Assembly: GCF_025345565.1 (NCBI RefSeq)
Contig: NZ_CP054475.1
Coordinates: forward strand, 1,952,448-2,016,447
Source: Thalassolituus hydrocarboniclasticus
GTDB lineage: Bacteria > Pseudomonadota > Gammaproteobacteria > Pseudomonadales > Oceanobacteraceae
Direction of reading: 5' to 3'
Length of the DNA stretch: 64,000 nt
The notes beneath the pieces were generated by a model. The model had not been told where the DNA came from, searched no databases, and was given only the letters and a program-made list of their open reading frames with translations. Every line of letters starts with the position of its first letter. Within the stretch, counting starts at the first letter, position 1. Below, one piece after another: positions 9,009-17,561 of this stretch. The position numbers and the translations under genes are program-made.

Positions 9009-9947
9009 ATGACCGATGTAATTGCATTCTTCCCCGGTCAGGGCGCGCAGCAGGTTGGTATGCTGGCGGATCTGGCGGCCGAATATCCTCAGATTCAGAG
9101 CACCTTTGCACAAGCGTCTGAATCCATCAATCTTGATCTCTGGGCTATGTGTCAGGACGGCCCGGCAGAAACACTGAATCAGACCTATAACACTCAGCCA
9201 GCATTACTGACGGCCAGCGTTGCTTTATGGCGTGTGCTGCAGGAAGCCTGTCCGGCGCTGAACGTTATTGCCGGAGCAGGACACTCTCTGGGTGAATATT
9301 CCGCACTGGTCGCAGCCGATGCGATCGATTTTGCCGACGCCGTGCGTCTGGTAAAAAAACGTGGTGAGCTGATGGAAGCTGCGGTACCGGCGGGTCAGGG
9401 TGGCATGGCCGCCGTGCTGGGCCTGGAAGAAGATCAGATCCGCGCCGTGTGTGCAGAGGCTTCTGCTGCCGGTGTGGTTGAGCCGGCGAATTTTAATGCA
9501 CCCGGCCAGATCGTTATTGCCGGTGCCATGAGCGGTGTGGAAAAAGCCATTGAGCTGGCCAAGGCTGCAGGCGCCAAGCGTGCACTGCCATTGGCGGTCA
9601 GCGGTCCGTTTCATTCCAGCCTGATGAAAGCCGCAGCCGAAGAATTTGGCGAAGCACTGAATGCGGTTTCCTTCCGCGCACCGGCATTCCCGGTGTATCA
9701 CAACGTTGATAATGCGGTGGCAACTCTGGCAGAAATTCCATCGCGTCTGCTGGCGCAGCTGTATAGCCCGGTCAACTGGACCGGTGCCGTGCAAGCCTGC
9801 CGCGGACGCGCCGATAATGCGATTGAATTCGGCCCGGGCAAAGTGCTCAGTGGCCTGAATAAACGCATCGATAAAACGCTGGCAACCCATAATACGGGTG
9901 ATGCTGCGTCTTTACAGGCAACCATTGCCTTTATTCAAGGATCCTGA
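9009..9947 (+). CDS. fabD: Malonyl-CoA:ACP transacylase
   Basis: Loads malonyl groups from CoA onto acyl carrier protein for type II fatty-acid synthesis. The 312-residue protein begins MTDVIAFFPGQGAQ. The nucleophile is Ser93 in GHSLGE and the catalytic His is His202 in GPFHSSLM. Length matches the family (E. coli 309). The frame extends upstream to 8979, but the ATG at 9009 gives the natural start. It is preceded only by a modest AGGGCAAG. fabG follows after two bases. Order plsX-fabD-fabG-acpP-fabF, with no fabH in this cluster, is the Pseudomonas arrangement. Confidence 0.97.
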   Translation: MTDVIAFFPGQGAQQVGMLADLAAEYPQIQSTFAQASESINLDLWAMCQDGPAETLNQTYNTQPALLTASVALWRVLQEACPALNVIAGAGHSLGEYSALVAADAIDFADAVRLVKKRGELMEAAVPAGQGGMAAVLGLEEDQIRAVCAEASAAGVVEPANFNAPGQIVIAGAMSGVEKAIELAKAAGAKRALPLAVSGPFHSSLMKAAAEEFGEALNAVSFRAPAFPVYHNVDNAVATLAEIPSRLLAQLYSPVNWTGAVQACRGRADNAIEFGPGKVLSGLNKRIDKTLATHNTGDAASLQATIAFIQGS

Positions 9948-9949
9948 AT

Positions 9950-10690
9950 ATGAGTGAAAAATTACTCGCCCTGGTAACCGGTGCTTCCCGCGGTATTGGC
10001 CGTGCGATTGCCGAACGTCTGGCACGTGACGGCTATCGTGTTATTGGTACCGCAACCAGCGAATCCGGTGCAGCTTCTGTGCGCGAAGCGCTTAAGCAGA
10101 TCGACGGCGACAACGATGCGCTGGTGCTGAATATTGCCGATGCGGCGCAAACAGACAGCGCCCTGAAAGAGTTTTTACAGAATTACGGCACACCACGGGT
10201 TGTTGTGAATAATGCCGGGATTACGCGTGACAACCTGTTTTTGCGCATGTCGGATGACGAGTGGGGCGAGGTGATTAACACCAACCTCACCGGCGTATTC
10301 CGCGTATGCAAATCCATGGTTAAGCCGATGCTGAAGCAGAAGGCCGGCGCCATTATTAATATCAGTTCCATTATCGGCACAACCGGTAATGGCGGGCAGG
10401 CAAACTACGCTGCTGCCAAGGCGGGCCTGGAAGGTTTCAGCCGCTCTCTGGCGCAGGAAATTGCCAGCCGGAACATCACGGTGAATTGTGTCGCGCCGGG
10501 ATTTATTCAAACAGATATGACGGAAATCTTGCCTGAAACGCAAAAAGAGGCGATCCTAGCCACCATTCCAGGCAAGCGCTTCGGGCAGGTAGAAGAAATC
10601 GCAGGTGCGGTTGCTTTTCTGGCCGGAAACGACGCGAAATACATTACAGGTCAGACCATTCATGTGAATGGCGGCATGAATATGGGCTGA
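9950..10690 (+). CDS. fabG: 3-oxoacyl-ACP reductase FabG
   Basis: NADPH-dependent reduction of 3-oxoacyl-ACP in each round of fatty-acid elongation. It is a classical short-chain dehydrogenase of 246 residues, with a Rossmann motif GASRGIG at 11-17, NNAG at 87-90, and the catalytic Ser140, Tyr153 and Lys157, spaced as in E. coli FabG. It starts 2 bases after fabD with AAGGA 10 bases upstream. A second SDR of similar size at 30745 (phaB-like) differs at the cofactor loop and lacks this context. Assignment as FabG rests on position before acpP. Confidence 0.97.
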   Translation: MSEKLLALVTGASRGIGRAIAERLARDGYRVIGTATSESGAASVREALKQIDGDNDALVLNIADAAQTDSALKEFLQNYGTPRVVVNNAGITRDNLFLRMSDDEWGEVINTNLTGVFRVCKSMVKPMLKQKAGAIINISSIIGTTGNGGQANYAAAKAGLEGFSRSLAQEIASRNITVNCVAPGFIQTDMTEILPETQKEAILATIPGKRFGQVEEIAGAVAFLAGNDAKYITGQTIHVNGGMNMG

Positions 10691-10734
10691 GGTCATTAAG
10701 ACCACCAGGAAACTTGAAACAGTAGGAAAAAACC

Positions 10735-10968
10735 ATGAGCAACATTGAAGAACGCGTAAAGAAAATCGTATGTGAACAGCTGGGTGTTAAAGAAGAAGAT
10801 GTTAAGGCTTCATCCTCTTTTGTTGACGATCTGGGCGCGGATTCTCTGGATACTGTAGAGCTGGTTATGGCTCTGGAAGAAGAATTCGAAACTGAAATTC
10901 CTGATGAAGATGCTGAGAAGCTGACGACCGTTCAGGAAGCGATCGACTACATCATCGCCAACCTGTAA
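10735..10968 (+). CDS. acpP: Acyl carrier protein
   Basis: A 77-residue acidic carrier protein that shuttles acyl chains as thioesters of 4'-phosphopantetheine. The attachment site is Ser37 in [12 protein letters not shown]-terminus [12 protein letters not shown] and C-terminus AIDYIIANL are near invariant in gammaproteobacteria. It is preceded by AGGAAA and followed within 15 bases by a strong terminator, so most transcripts from fabD-fabG-acpP probably end here and fabF needs read-through or its own start. Confidence 0.98.
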   Translation: MSNIEERVKKIVCEQLGVKEEDVKASSSFVDDLGADSLDTVELVMALEEEFETEIPDEDAEKLTTVQEAIDYIIANL

Positions 10969-10982
10969 GGTCAGCGAGCCCG

Positions 10983-11012
10983 AAAGCCGCCTCTTCTGAC
11001 GCGGCTTTTTTT
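10983..11012 (+). terminator. Terminator after acpP
   Basis: AAAGCCGC and GCGGCTTT form an 8-bp stem with a 10-base loop, followed by a run of T on the plus strand. Its position between acpP and fabF allows acpP to be made in excess over fabF. Confidence 0.85.
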
Positions 11013-11072
11013 ATGCCTGTTATGTGACCTTTTGGCGGCCGTGTTTGCGACTACTGGGATGAAAAACGGAAT

Positions 11073-12314
11073 ATGACAAAGCGACGAGTGGTAATTACGG
11101 GACTGGGCAGTGTTAACCCGCTTGCTCTGAATGTGGCAGATACCTGGCGCGCACTCTGCGCCGGAGAAAGTGGTATCACCTGCATTGAACACTTTGATAC
11201 GGAAGGCTACGCCACAAAGATTGGCGGCGCCGTTAAACAGTTCGACGTCACCAGTGTGATGAGTGAAAAAGACGCGCGCAAAATGGATCTCTTTCTGCAG
11301 TACGCCATGGTGGCCGCAGAGCAGGCCATCACTGATGCCGCCTTCCCCGAATCGTTAAACCGTGACCGTGTCGGTGTGGCTGTTGGCTCCGGTATTGGTG
11401 GCATAGGCACCATTGAGCAGAATTATCAGCAGTTGCAGAATAGTGGCCCGCGCCGGGTATCGCCGTTTCTTGTGCCTGCTGCTGTGATTAATATGGCGTC
11501 CGGCAATATTGCTATCCGCCACAAATTCCGCGGCCCTAACTTTGCTATTACCACTGCCTGCACCACTGGTACTCACAATATCGGCTATGCCGCCCGTACC
11601 ATCGCGTACGGCGATGCGGATGTGATGGTTGCCGGTGGGTCTGAGATGGCGTCGTCGCCTCTTGGTGTTGCCGGTTTTGCTGCGGCCCGCGCCATGAGTA
11701 CCCGCAACGACGAGCCGCAAAAAGCCAGTCGCCCCTGGGATAAAGACCGTGATGGTTTTGTGCTGGGCGATGGCGCAGCCGTGCTGGTGCTGGAATCCCT
11801 TGAGCATGCTCAGGCCCGCGGGGCGACTATCTATGCCGAACTCAGCGGCCTTGGTATGAGCGATGATGCCCATCACATCACCAGTCCGCCGGAAAATGGC
11901 GAGGGCGCACGCATGGCGATGGCCAATGCGCTTAACGATGCCGGTCTGCAGCCGCAGGATATTGATTACATCAACGCCCACGGTACTTCGACGCTGATTG
12001 GCGATATTGCCGAGACTCAGGCGATTAAAGATTTGTTTGGCGATCATGTCAGTCACCTGGCTGTCTCTTCAACCAAGTCCATGACCGGCCACTTGCTGGG
12101 GGCAGCCGGCGCTCTGGAAGCCCTGATTACGGTGCTTGCGGTGCGTGACGGCATCGCGCCGCCAACCATCAATCTTGATCATCCTGCCGAAGGATGCGAT
12201 CTGGATTACGTGCCGCACAAAGCGCGCAAGCTGGATATTCGCGCCGCCATTTCCAATTCCTTTGGTTTTGGTGGTACCAACGGCAGCCTGCTGTTCCGCC
12301 GTTATGATGTCTGA
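11073..12314 (+). CDS. fabF: 3-oxoacyl-ACP synthase II
   Basis: Condensing enzyme of fatty-acid elongation, including the C16:1 to C18:1 step. The 413-residue thiolase-fold protein has the Cys-His-His triad at Cys163 (in TTACTTG), His303 (in NAHGTST) and His340 (in SMTGHLLG); these numbers are the same as in E. coli FabF. It begins [12 protein letters not shown]. The ribosome site is weak (GGGATGAAAAACGGA). Its last 8 bases overlap pabC. FabF rather than FabB is chosen because of the triad spacing, the length and the place after acpP. Confidence 0.97.
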   Translation: MTKRRVVITGLGSVNPLALNVADTWRALCAGESGITCIEHFDTEGYATKIGGAVKQFDVTSVMSEKDARKMDLFLQYAMVAAEQAITDAAFPESLNRDRVGVAVGSGIGGIGTIEQNYQQLQNSGPRRVSPFLVPAAVINMASGNIAIRHKFRGPNFAITTACTTGTHNIGYAARTIAYGDADVMVAGGSEMASSPLGVAGFAAARAMSTRNDEPQKASRPWDKDRDGFVLGDGAAVLVLESLEHAQARGATIYAELSGLGMSDDAHHITSPPENGEGARMAMANALNDAGLQPQDIDYINAHGTSTLIGDIAETQAIKDLFGDHVSHLAVSSTKSMTGHLLGAAGALEALITVLAVRDGIAPPTINLDHPAEGCDLDYVPHKARKLDIRAAISNSFGFGGTNGSLLFRRYDV

Positions 12315-13137
12315 AGTCAGTACTGCATACGTCTGGGGTAGCGGTCAGTGGCAGGCTCAAAATCATTGGCCGTCCAATGACCGCGCGCTGCACTACGGCG
12401 ATGGTCTGTTTGAAACCATCCGTTTTGCACCCGATGGCAGCATTCCTTTATGGCCATACCATAAGCAGCGTCTGCTGCAGGGCTTATGTGCACTGAACTT
12501 CCCGATCGACAGTTTTCAGTGTATCGAACAGGCGCTGACTCAGTGTCCGCAAAACCCGCTGCTGGCCGGTAAGTTGCTGATCAGTCGCGGCCCCGGTCCG
12601 CGTGGTTATGCGCCGCCGGCTGAGCCGGAACTGCTGCTGCAATGGCAGGCGTTTACGCCGCCTGACTGGGGACATCTTCGTCTGCCGCAGGGCATGGTGG
12701 CCGGATTCAGCGATATCCGGCTGGCGATTCAGCCGGCACTGGCGGGTTTTAAACACCTGAACCGCTTGGAGCAGGTATTGGCGCGCCAGCGCTTTGAGCC
12801 CGACTGGCAGGAAGCGGTGATGCTGGACACACAGGGGCAGGTGATTGAAGGCTGTATGAGCAACCTGTTTCTGCTGGAAAACGGTCAGCTGGTCACCCCG
12901 GACCTCAGCGGCAGCGGAGTGAATGGCGTTGTACGGCGCTGGCTGTTGACGCATCAGAATGTCATCATTACCCCTTTTGGGCGCGAACGTCTGCTGGCTG
13001 CTGATGCCGTCTTCTTCTGCAATACGCTGCAGGGGATTGTTATGGCCAGTCGCATAGACGGGCGGCAATTTGAACACCCGGCAGCGCAGGATCAGATCGC
13101 AACGCTGCAGAAGGATCTGGAGAATCTTTACGCATGA
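12307..13137 (+). CDS. pabC: Aminodeoxychorismate lyase
   Basis: PLP enzyme of fold type IV that releases pyruvate from 4-amino-4-deoxychorismate to give 4-aminobenzoate for folate synthesis. The 276-residue protein has the PLP Lys149 (in [11 protein letters not shown]) and the phosphate-binding segment [10 protein letters not shown]. Two ATG codons, 12304 and 12307, are possible; either overlaps the fabF stop, so coupling is clear. The open frame reaches 12136 inside fabF but that part is a shadow. The fabF-pabC-mltG-tmk-holB order is conserved in E. coli and Pseudomonas, which excludes the related branched-chain or D-amino-acid aminotransferases. Confidence 0.93.
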   Translation: MSEVSTAYVWGSGQWQAQNHWPSNDRALHYGDGLFETIRFAPDGSIPLWPYHKQRLLQGLCALNFPIDSFQCIEQALTQCPQNPLLAGKLLISRGPGPRGYAPPAEPELLLQWQAFTPPDWGHLRLPQGMVAGFSDIRLAIQPALAGFKHLNRLEQVLARQRFEPDWQEAVMLDTQGQVIEGCMSNLFLLENGQLVTPDLSGSGVNGVVRRWLLTHQNVIITPFGRERLLAADAVFFCNTLQGIVMASRIDGRQFEHPAAQDQIATLQKDLENLYA

Positions 13138-14174
13138 CACTGAGCAAACGCCTGCTGGCTTTGTCCTCCCTCGTTTTCCTGTTACTGAGCGCCACCGTAT
13201 TGGCCATCTGGCAGCTGCCAACCAGTAACGAGCAACCTGTCCGTATCGAAGTGGTCAGTGGTGACACCATCAGCAGCCTCAGTCGGCGCTGGCAGGCCGA
13301 TGGCTGGTTGCCATCGGCGCTGTTACTGCGACTTCAGGCGCGCCTGACCGGTCAGGAGCGGGTATTGCGTGTTGGCGAGTACGATGTGCCGGCAGCACTC
13401 AGTGGTACTGAGTTACTGAACTTTCTCGCCAATGCCACACCGGTGACTTATCGCGTCAGCCTGATTGAAGGGCTGCAGTTGCGCGAAGCGCTGACCGCGC
13501 TGGCTGAGGCGCCGCGTCTGACTCAGGATCTGAACCCGCTGACGCCGGAGCGGGTTGGTGAAATGCTTGGCCTGCAGGGCAACCCGGAAGGCTGGTTGTA
13601 TCCGGATACCTACGTGTATCACAGCGGCGAAGGGGTATCGTCGGTGATTCGTCAGGCCTACCAGCGTATGCGTGAGCAACTGGCTGCAGCGTGGGAAGCC
13701 CGTGCGGCGGACGTGCCGTACAAAAGCCCTTATGAGGCGCTGATCATGGCGTCGATCGTGGAGAAAGAAACCGGCGTAGTGGCTGAGCGTCCGGTCATTG
13801 CCGGCGTTTTTGTGCGCCGCCTGCAACAAAATATGCGTCTGGAGACCGATCCGACGGTTATTTATGGTCTGGGGCCACAATTTGATGGCAATCTGCGTAA
13901 AAAACATCTGCAGGACCGGACAAATCCGTACAATACCTACCGCCAGAAAGGCCTGCCGCCAACGCCGATTGCGCTGGCCGGGCGTGCCGCACTGGATGCG
14001 GCGCTGAATCCAGCTGATGGCGATGAGCTGTACTTTGTTGCCCGTGGCGATGGCAGTCATCAGTTTTCAGCAACGCTGGAAGAGCACAATAAAGCGGTGC
14101 GGAAATACCAGATTTTCCGCCGTAAAAAAGATTACCGATCGGCGCCGGCAGAAGCTGCCACGCCAGAATCCTGA
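13134..14174 (+). CDS. mltG: Endolytic murein transglycosylase MltG
   Basis: Inner-membrane lytic transglycosylase that cuts nascent glycan strands and is thought to set their length. It has 346 residues: a transmembrane segment at about 6-26, a LysM-like segment (VVSGDTISSLS, near 40-50), then the YceG domain with the catalytic Glu210 in ASIVEKETG. E. coli MltG (340 residues) has Glu218 in the same motif. The ATG shares four bases (ATGA) with the pabC stop. tmk starts 15 bases after its end. Confidence 0.95.
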   Translation: MTLSKRLLALSSLVFLLLSATVLAIWQLPTSNEQPVRIEVVSGDTISSLSRRWQADGWLPSALLLRLQARLTGQERVLRVGEYDVPAALSGTELLNFLANATPVTYRVSLIEGLQLREALTALAEAPRLTQDLNPLTPERVGEMLGLQGNPEGWLYPDTYVYHSGEGVSSVIRQAYQRMREQLAAAWEARAADVPYKSPYEALIMASIVEKETGVVAERPVIAGVFVRRLQQNMRLETDPTVIYGLGPQFDGNLRKKHLQDRTNPYNTYRQKGLPPTPIALAGRAALDAALNPADGDELYFVARGDGSHQFSATLEEHNKAVRKYQIFRRKKDYRSAPAEAATPES

Positions 14175-14189
14175 GCAGGAACATCCCGT

Positions 14190-14849
14190 ATGACAAAGCC
14201 GCAAGCAGGCTTGTTTATTACCTTTGAAGGCGGAGAAGGTGTGGGTAAATCCACCAATATCGCCTTCTGTGCCGAGTGGCTGCGCGCCCGGGACATTGAA
14301 GTGGTTGTGACCCGCGAACCGGGTGGCACTGAAATCGCCGAAACCATCCGCGAGCGCCTTCTTAAAGCGCATCACACTGAAACCATGCAGCCTCTGACCG
14401 AACTGCTGCTGGTGTTTGCTGCCCGTGCCCAGCACCTGCAGGCATTGATTCAGCCGGCACTGGCGCGCGGCGCCTGGGTACTGTGTGACCGTTTCACCGA
14501 CTCCACCATCGCCTATCAGGGCTTTGGCCGCCAGCTGCCGCTAACACAGATTGAGCAGCTAAAAGCGCTGGTGCAGCAGGGGCTGGAACCGGATTGCACC
14601 TTGCTGCTGGAAGCGCCATTAGCGGTCGGTATGGGTCGTGCCCGTGGCCGTGCCGATCAGGCCGGCGAAGCGGTTGATCGTTTTGAGCAGGAGCAGCTGG
14701 ATTTCTTTGAGCGGGTTCAGCAGGGCTTTGACTGGCTGGCCTCTCAGCATGAACGCTTCCGCCGTATTGATGCCGCACAGCCGCTGATACAGGTGCAGCA
14801 ACAGATCGAACAGGTTCTGCAAACGCTGTTACCCGGAGCTGATTCATGA
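14190..14849 (+). CDS. tmk: Thymidylate kinase
   Basis: Phosphorylates dTMP to dTDP with ATP in DNA precursor synthesis. The 219-residue protein has the P-loop GGEGVGKS (14-21), the substrate-binding DRFTDSTIAYQGFGR motif and a basic LID segment (GRARGRAD) like that of the E. coli-type enzyme. A plausible ribosome site (GAGCAGGAAC) lies before the ATG at 14190. Its last four bases overlap holB. Confidence 0.97.
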   Translation: MTKPQAGLFITFEGGEGVGKSTNIAFCAEWLRARDIEVVVTREPGGTEIAETIRERLLKAHHTETMQPLTELLLVFAARAQHLQALIQPALARGAWVLCDRFTDSTIAYQGFGRQLPLTQIEQLKALVQQGLEPDCTLLLEAPLAVGMGRARGRADQAGEAVDRFEQEQLDFFERVQQGFDWLASQHERFRRIDAAQPLIQVQQQIEQVLQTLLPGADS

Positions 14850-15847
14850 GTGTACAACCCTGGCATCAGAGCGTTTGGCATGAACTGGTGCGCCGCCAGC
14901 AGAGCGGAGGGTTGCCCCACGCGCTGCTGCTGACCGGCCTTGAGGGTATTGGCAAGCATCAGCTGGCACTGCATGTGGCGCAATGGCTGCTGTGTTTGCG
15001 TGACGAGGCTGAACCCTGTGGTCAGTGCCACAGTTGTCAGCTTTGGGCGGCAGGGACGCATCCCGATTTTATGTTGTGTCAGCCGGAAGATGGCAGTCGC
15101 CAGATCCGTATTGATGCGATCCGTAAAGTGAATGATTTTCTCGCCCAGACGCCGCAGATCAGCCGCTGCCAGGTGGTCAGCCTGCGTCCGGTGGAAGTGA
15201 TGAACACCAATGCCGCCAACGCCTTACTGAAAACTCTGGAAGAGCCGCCGGGTGAGAGCTTTCTGCTGCTCGAAACCGAGCGTTTCGGCTCGGTGTTGCC
15301 GACCATTCGCAGCCGCTGCCAGCGCCTGCAACTCAGTCCGCCGGGGCAGGCCGAAGCCCTGAGCTGGCTGCAACAGCAAGGCTTCAGCGCCGAGGTGGCA
15401 GAGCAGGCGTTGCGCATGAACCATCAGGCGCCGCTGAAAGCGCTGGACTGGCTGACGCGTGAGCAAAGCAGTCAGCAGCAGAAGTGGTTTGAGCTGCTGC
15501 GCCAGTGGAGTCAGGGGCAAATTCCGCTGCAGGCCGCAGCCGAAGGCTGGAATAAACTTGAATTTCAGGATGTAACCTCCTGGTTTTATTCAATTTTGTC
15601 TGATTGTCTTAAAGCGAAGCTGGGTGTCGGTCCGGAGCAGCTGGTGTTTACCGATCAGGTTTTTCAGTTGTTGCCGTGCGCTACCCTGAATCCGGCAAAG
15701 CTGATAACCTTGCAGCATAAAGTTCAGGCCGTACTCGGGCAGTTGCTGTCCGGTGGCGGTAACTATAATAAGCAGTTGCTGCTTGAATCCCTGTTGCTGG
15801 ATTGGCAGCAGATCGTTCAGGACAGTCATCGCGGGGAGCATGCATGA
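14846..15847 (+). CDS. holB: DNA polymerase III subunit delta'
   Basis: Clamp-loader subunit of the replicative polymerase. The 333-residue AAA+ protein has a degenerate P-loop (GLEGIGKHQL, 31-40), as expected because delta' does not hydrolyse ATP, a zinc module with Cys50, Cys58, Cys61 and Cys64, and the SRCQRL segment holding the SRC motif. Starts in a 4-base overlap with tmk and ends in a 4-base overlap with pilZ, the order known from Pseudomonas. The C-terminal domain, as usual, is less conserved. Confidence 0.94.
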   Translation: MSVQPWHQSVWHELVRRQQSGGLPHALLLTGLEGIGKHQLALHVAQWLLCLRDEAEPCGQCHSCQLWAAGTHPDFMLCQPEDGSRQIRIDAIRKVNDFLAQTPQISRCQVVSLRPVEVMNTNAANALLKTLEEPPGESFLLLETERFGSVLPTIRSRCQRLQLSPPGQAEALSWLQQQGFSAEVAEQALRMNHQAPLKALDWLTREQSSQQQKWFELLRQWSQGQIPLQAAAEGWNKLEFQDVTSWFYSILSDCLKAKLGVGPEQLVFTDQVFQLLPCATLNPAKLITLQHKVQAVLGQLLSGGGNYNKQLLLESLLLDWQQIVQDSHRGEHA

Positions 15848-16194
15848 CCGCCAATTTAGGTGCCCGCAGCGGCATTTTGTCGCTGACCATTAAAGATAAA
15901 TCGGTTCTTTACGCCGCCTATATGCCGTTTATCAAAGAAGGCGGTTTGTTTATTCCGACCAATAAGCAGTATCAGCTGGGCGATGAGGTCTTCATGCTGC
16001 TGAAGCTGATGGACGAGGCGGAAAAAATCCCGGTGGCCGGTAAGGTTATCTGGGTTACGCCAAAGGGTGCGCAGGGCAATAAAGTAGCCGGTATCGGCGT
16101 GCAGTTCACCGGCGACGAAAGCATGGCCCGCGACAAGATCGAAACCTATCTGGCCGGTGCCCTGAAGTCGGATCGTATTACCCATACGATGTAA
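15844..16194 (+). CDS. pilZ: Type IV pilus assembly protein PilZ
   Basis: A 116-residue single-domain protein needed for type IV pilus assembly and twitching in Pseudomonas, where it binds PilB and FimX. The sequence GARSGILSLTIKDKSVLYAAY and the C-terminal ETYLAGALKSDR are close to P. aeruginosa PilZ from memory, and the place after holB is the same. Like that protein it lacks the RxxxR and (D/N)xSxxG motifs that bind cyclic di-GMP. So it should not be annotated as a cyclic-di-GMP receptor. The ATG at 15844 overlaps the holB stop by four bases. A terminator follows; the tatD gene found next in Pseudomonas is absent here. Confidence 0.93.
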   Translation: MTANLGARSGILSLTIKDKSVLYAAYMPFIKEGGLFIPTNKQYQLGDEVFMLLKLMDEAEKIPVAGKVIWVTPKGAQGNKVAGIGVQFTGDESMARDKIETYLAGALKSDRITHTM

Positions 16195-16226
16195 GCGGCA
16201 GTCATGCTGTAGCGAACACCGGAAAG

Positions 16227-16254
16227 AAAAAAGAGCGCAGATGCGCTCTTTTTT
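16227..16254 (+). terminator. Terminator at the end of the rluC-pilZ operon series
   Basis: GAGCGC / GCGCTC stem with A-rich 5' and T-rich 3' flanks (six T). It lies between two converging genes (pilZ plus, aminotransferase minus) and is symmetric, so it probably serves both. Confidence 0.85.
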
Positions 16255-16271
16255 ATGCCCGCAAGCTGCGT

Positions 16272-17411
16272 TCAGAGCGCTTCAAGCAAACACTCCACGG
16301 CATCTGCGGCGTCCTCCATCACTTCCTGAGTGGTGTGAAAATGCGGCGAGAAGCGGATACCGCCACCACGGTTGGCGCAGATTACCCCGGCCTGCATCAG
16401 CAGCTTGTACAGCTGTGTGCTGTCTTTCCCCATAAAGTGGAAGGTCAGAATACCCGACGGGCGCTTATGCAACAGTGGGTTGATAAAGGTGGCACCTTTG
16501 TCGTCCAGCAATTCTTTCAGATACAGCACGTTGGTTACCACGCGGGTCGCGACCTGATCCATACCCACTTCCAACAGCAGATCAGTACTGGCTTTCAGCG
16601 CAGTAGCGGCCAGCATATTGGGGCTGCCGCACTCAAAACGCCGCGCATCGGTGGCGGGTTGCCAATCTTTACGGTCGTAGTTACCCATATCCTCGACCAT
16701 ATGCCAGCCGAATTCAGTCAGACTCAGCTGATCCATAATCTGTGGCCGTACATAGAAAAAACCCAGACCTTCCGGGCCAAGCAGCCACTTGTGGCCGTCG
16801 GCCATAGCAAAGTCGGCCTGAATCGCCTGAACCGAAAACGGCAGGGCGCCCACCGCCTGAATGGCATCAACACAGAACAGAGTGCCCGCCGCCCGACAGG
16901 CTTCGCCCAGCCGGACCAGATCCAGCGTCAGGCCGGTGGCGTACTGAATGGCGCTGATCGACAACAGTCGTGGCTTCTGCGCCAGGGCTTCCAGCAACAG
17001 GGATTCCGGGTCATCCCAGGGCAGGGCGACTTCCACAACCTGTACGCCTTTATGTGCCAGCGCTTCCCAGACGATGCGGTTGGACGGAAATTCCTGATCG
17101 CTGATCACCACCACATCACCGGGCTGCCAGTCGAGCCCGGCGGCCACAAAGGACAACGCTTCCGAGGTGTTTTTTACCAGAGCGACTGAGCCTTTCGGGG
17201 CGTCGATCAGGGCTTCCAGGTTGCGTTTCAGGCCTGCTTCCATCGCGCTCCATTGCGGATAGCGGCTGGCGCCGAGGGCGGTGTTTTCGGCGGCAAATTC
17301 GCTGACCGCCACGCGCGCGCGCTCTGGCCAGGGCGCAACGGCGGCGTGATTCAGATACAGACACTCATTATTGACCGGGAATTCATCGTCCCAGCGCGCT
17401 TCGGTATTCAT
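16272..17411 (-). CDS. Class V PLP-dependent aminotransferase (cysteine desulfurase-like)
   Basis: A 379-residue fold-type I PLP enzyme. Asp182 (in VDAIQAVG) would contact the pyridine nitrogen and Lys208 (in ADGHKWLLGPEG) forms the Schiff base. RFECGSPN matches the phosphate/substrate-binding Arg region of this class, and the N-terminal LNHAAVAP resembles the substrate loop of isopenicillin-N-epimerase-like and cysteine desulfurase-like members. No catalytic Cys loop of the IscS kind was recognised, so desulfurase activity is not supported. Substrate unknown. Starts ATG at 17411 with GGGAGCC upstream. Divergent from the peptidase gene at 17562; no functional link is evident. Confidence 0.88.
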   Translation of the reverse strand: MNTEARWDDEFPVNNECLYLNHAAVAPWPERARVAVSEFAAENTALGASRYPQWSAMEAGLKRNLEALIDAPKGSVALVKNTSEALSFVAAGLDWQPGDVVVISDQEFPSNRIVWEALAHKGVQVVEVALPWDDPESLLLEALAQKPRLLSISAIQYATGLTLDLVRLGEACRAAGTLFCVDAIQAVGALPFSVQAIQADFAMADGHKWLLGPEGLGFFYVRPQIMDQLSLTEFGWHMVEDMGNYDRKDWQPATDARRFECGSPNMLAATALKASTDLLLEVGMDQVATRVVTNVLYLKELLDDKGATFINPLLHKRPSGILTFHFMGKDSTQLYKLLMQAGVICANRGGGIRFSPHFHTTQEVMEDAADAVECLLEAL

Positions 17412-17561
17412 AGGGCTCCCGCGGTTTCATTACATAGGGCATCAGGTATTAGTGCACAGAGAGAACAGGCTGGTGCAACGCGGTTGTACGGCTGAGGTTC
17501 TGTGCCTGTCAGACACCTGTTAACATACCTGAGTTTACACATCAGGATAACAGAGAGCTGT

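Noticed and set aside
15844-16194. Cyclic-di-GMP receptor role for the PilZ protein
   Set aside because: The RxxxR and (D/N)xSxxG motifs are missing, as in Pseudomonas PilZ, which does not bind cyclic di-GMP.
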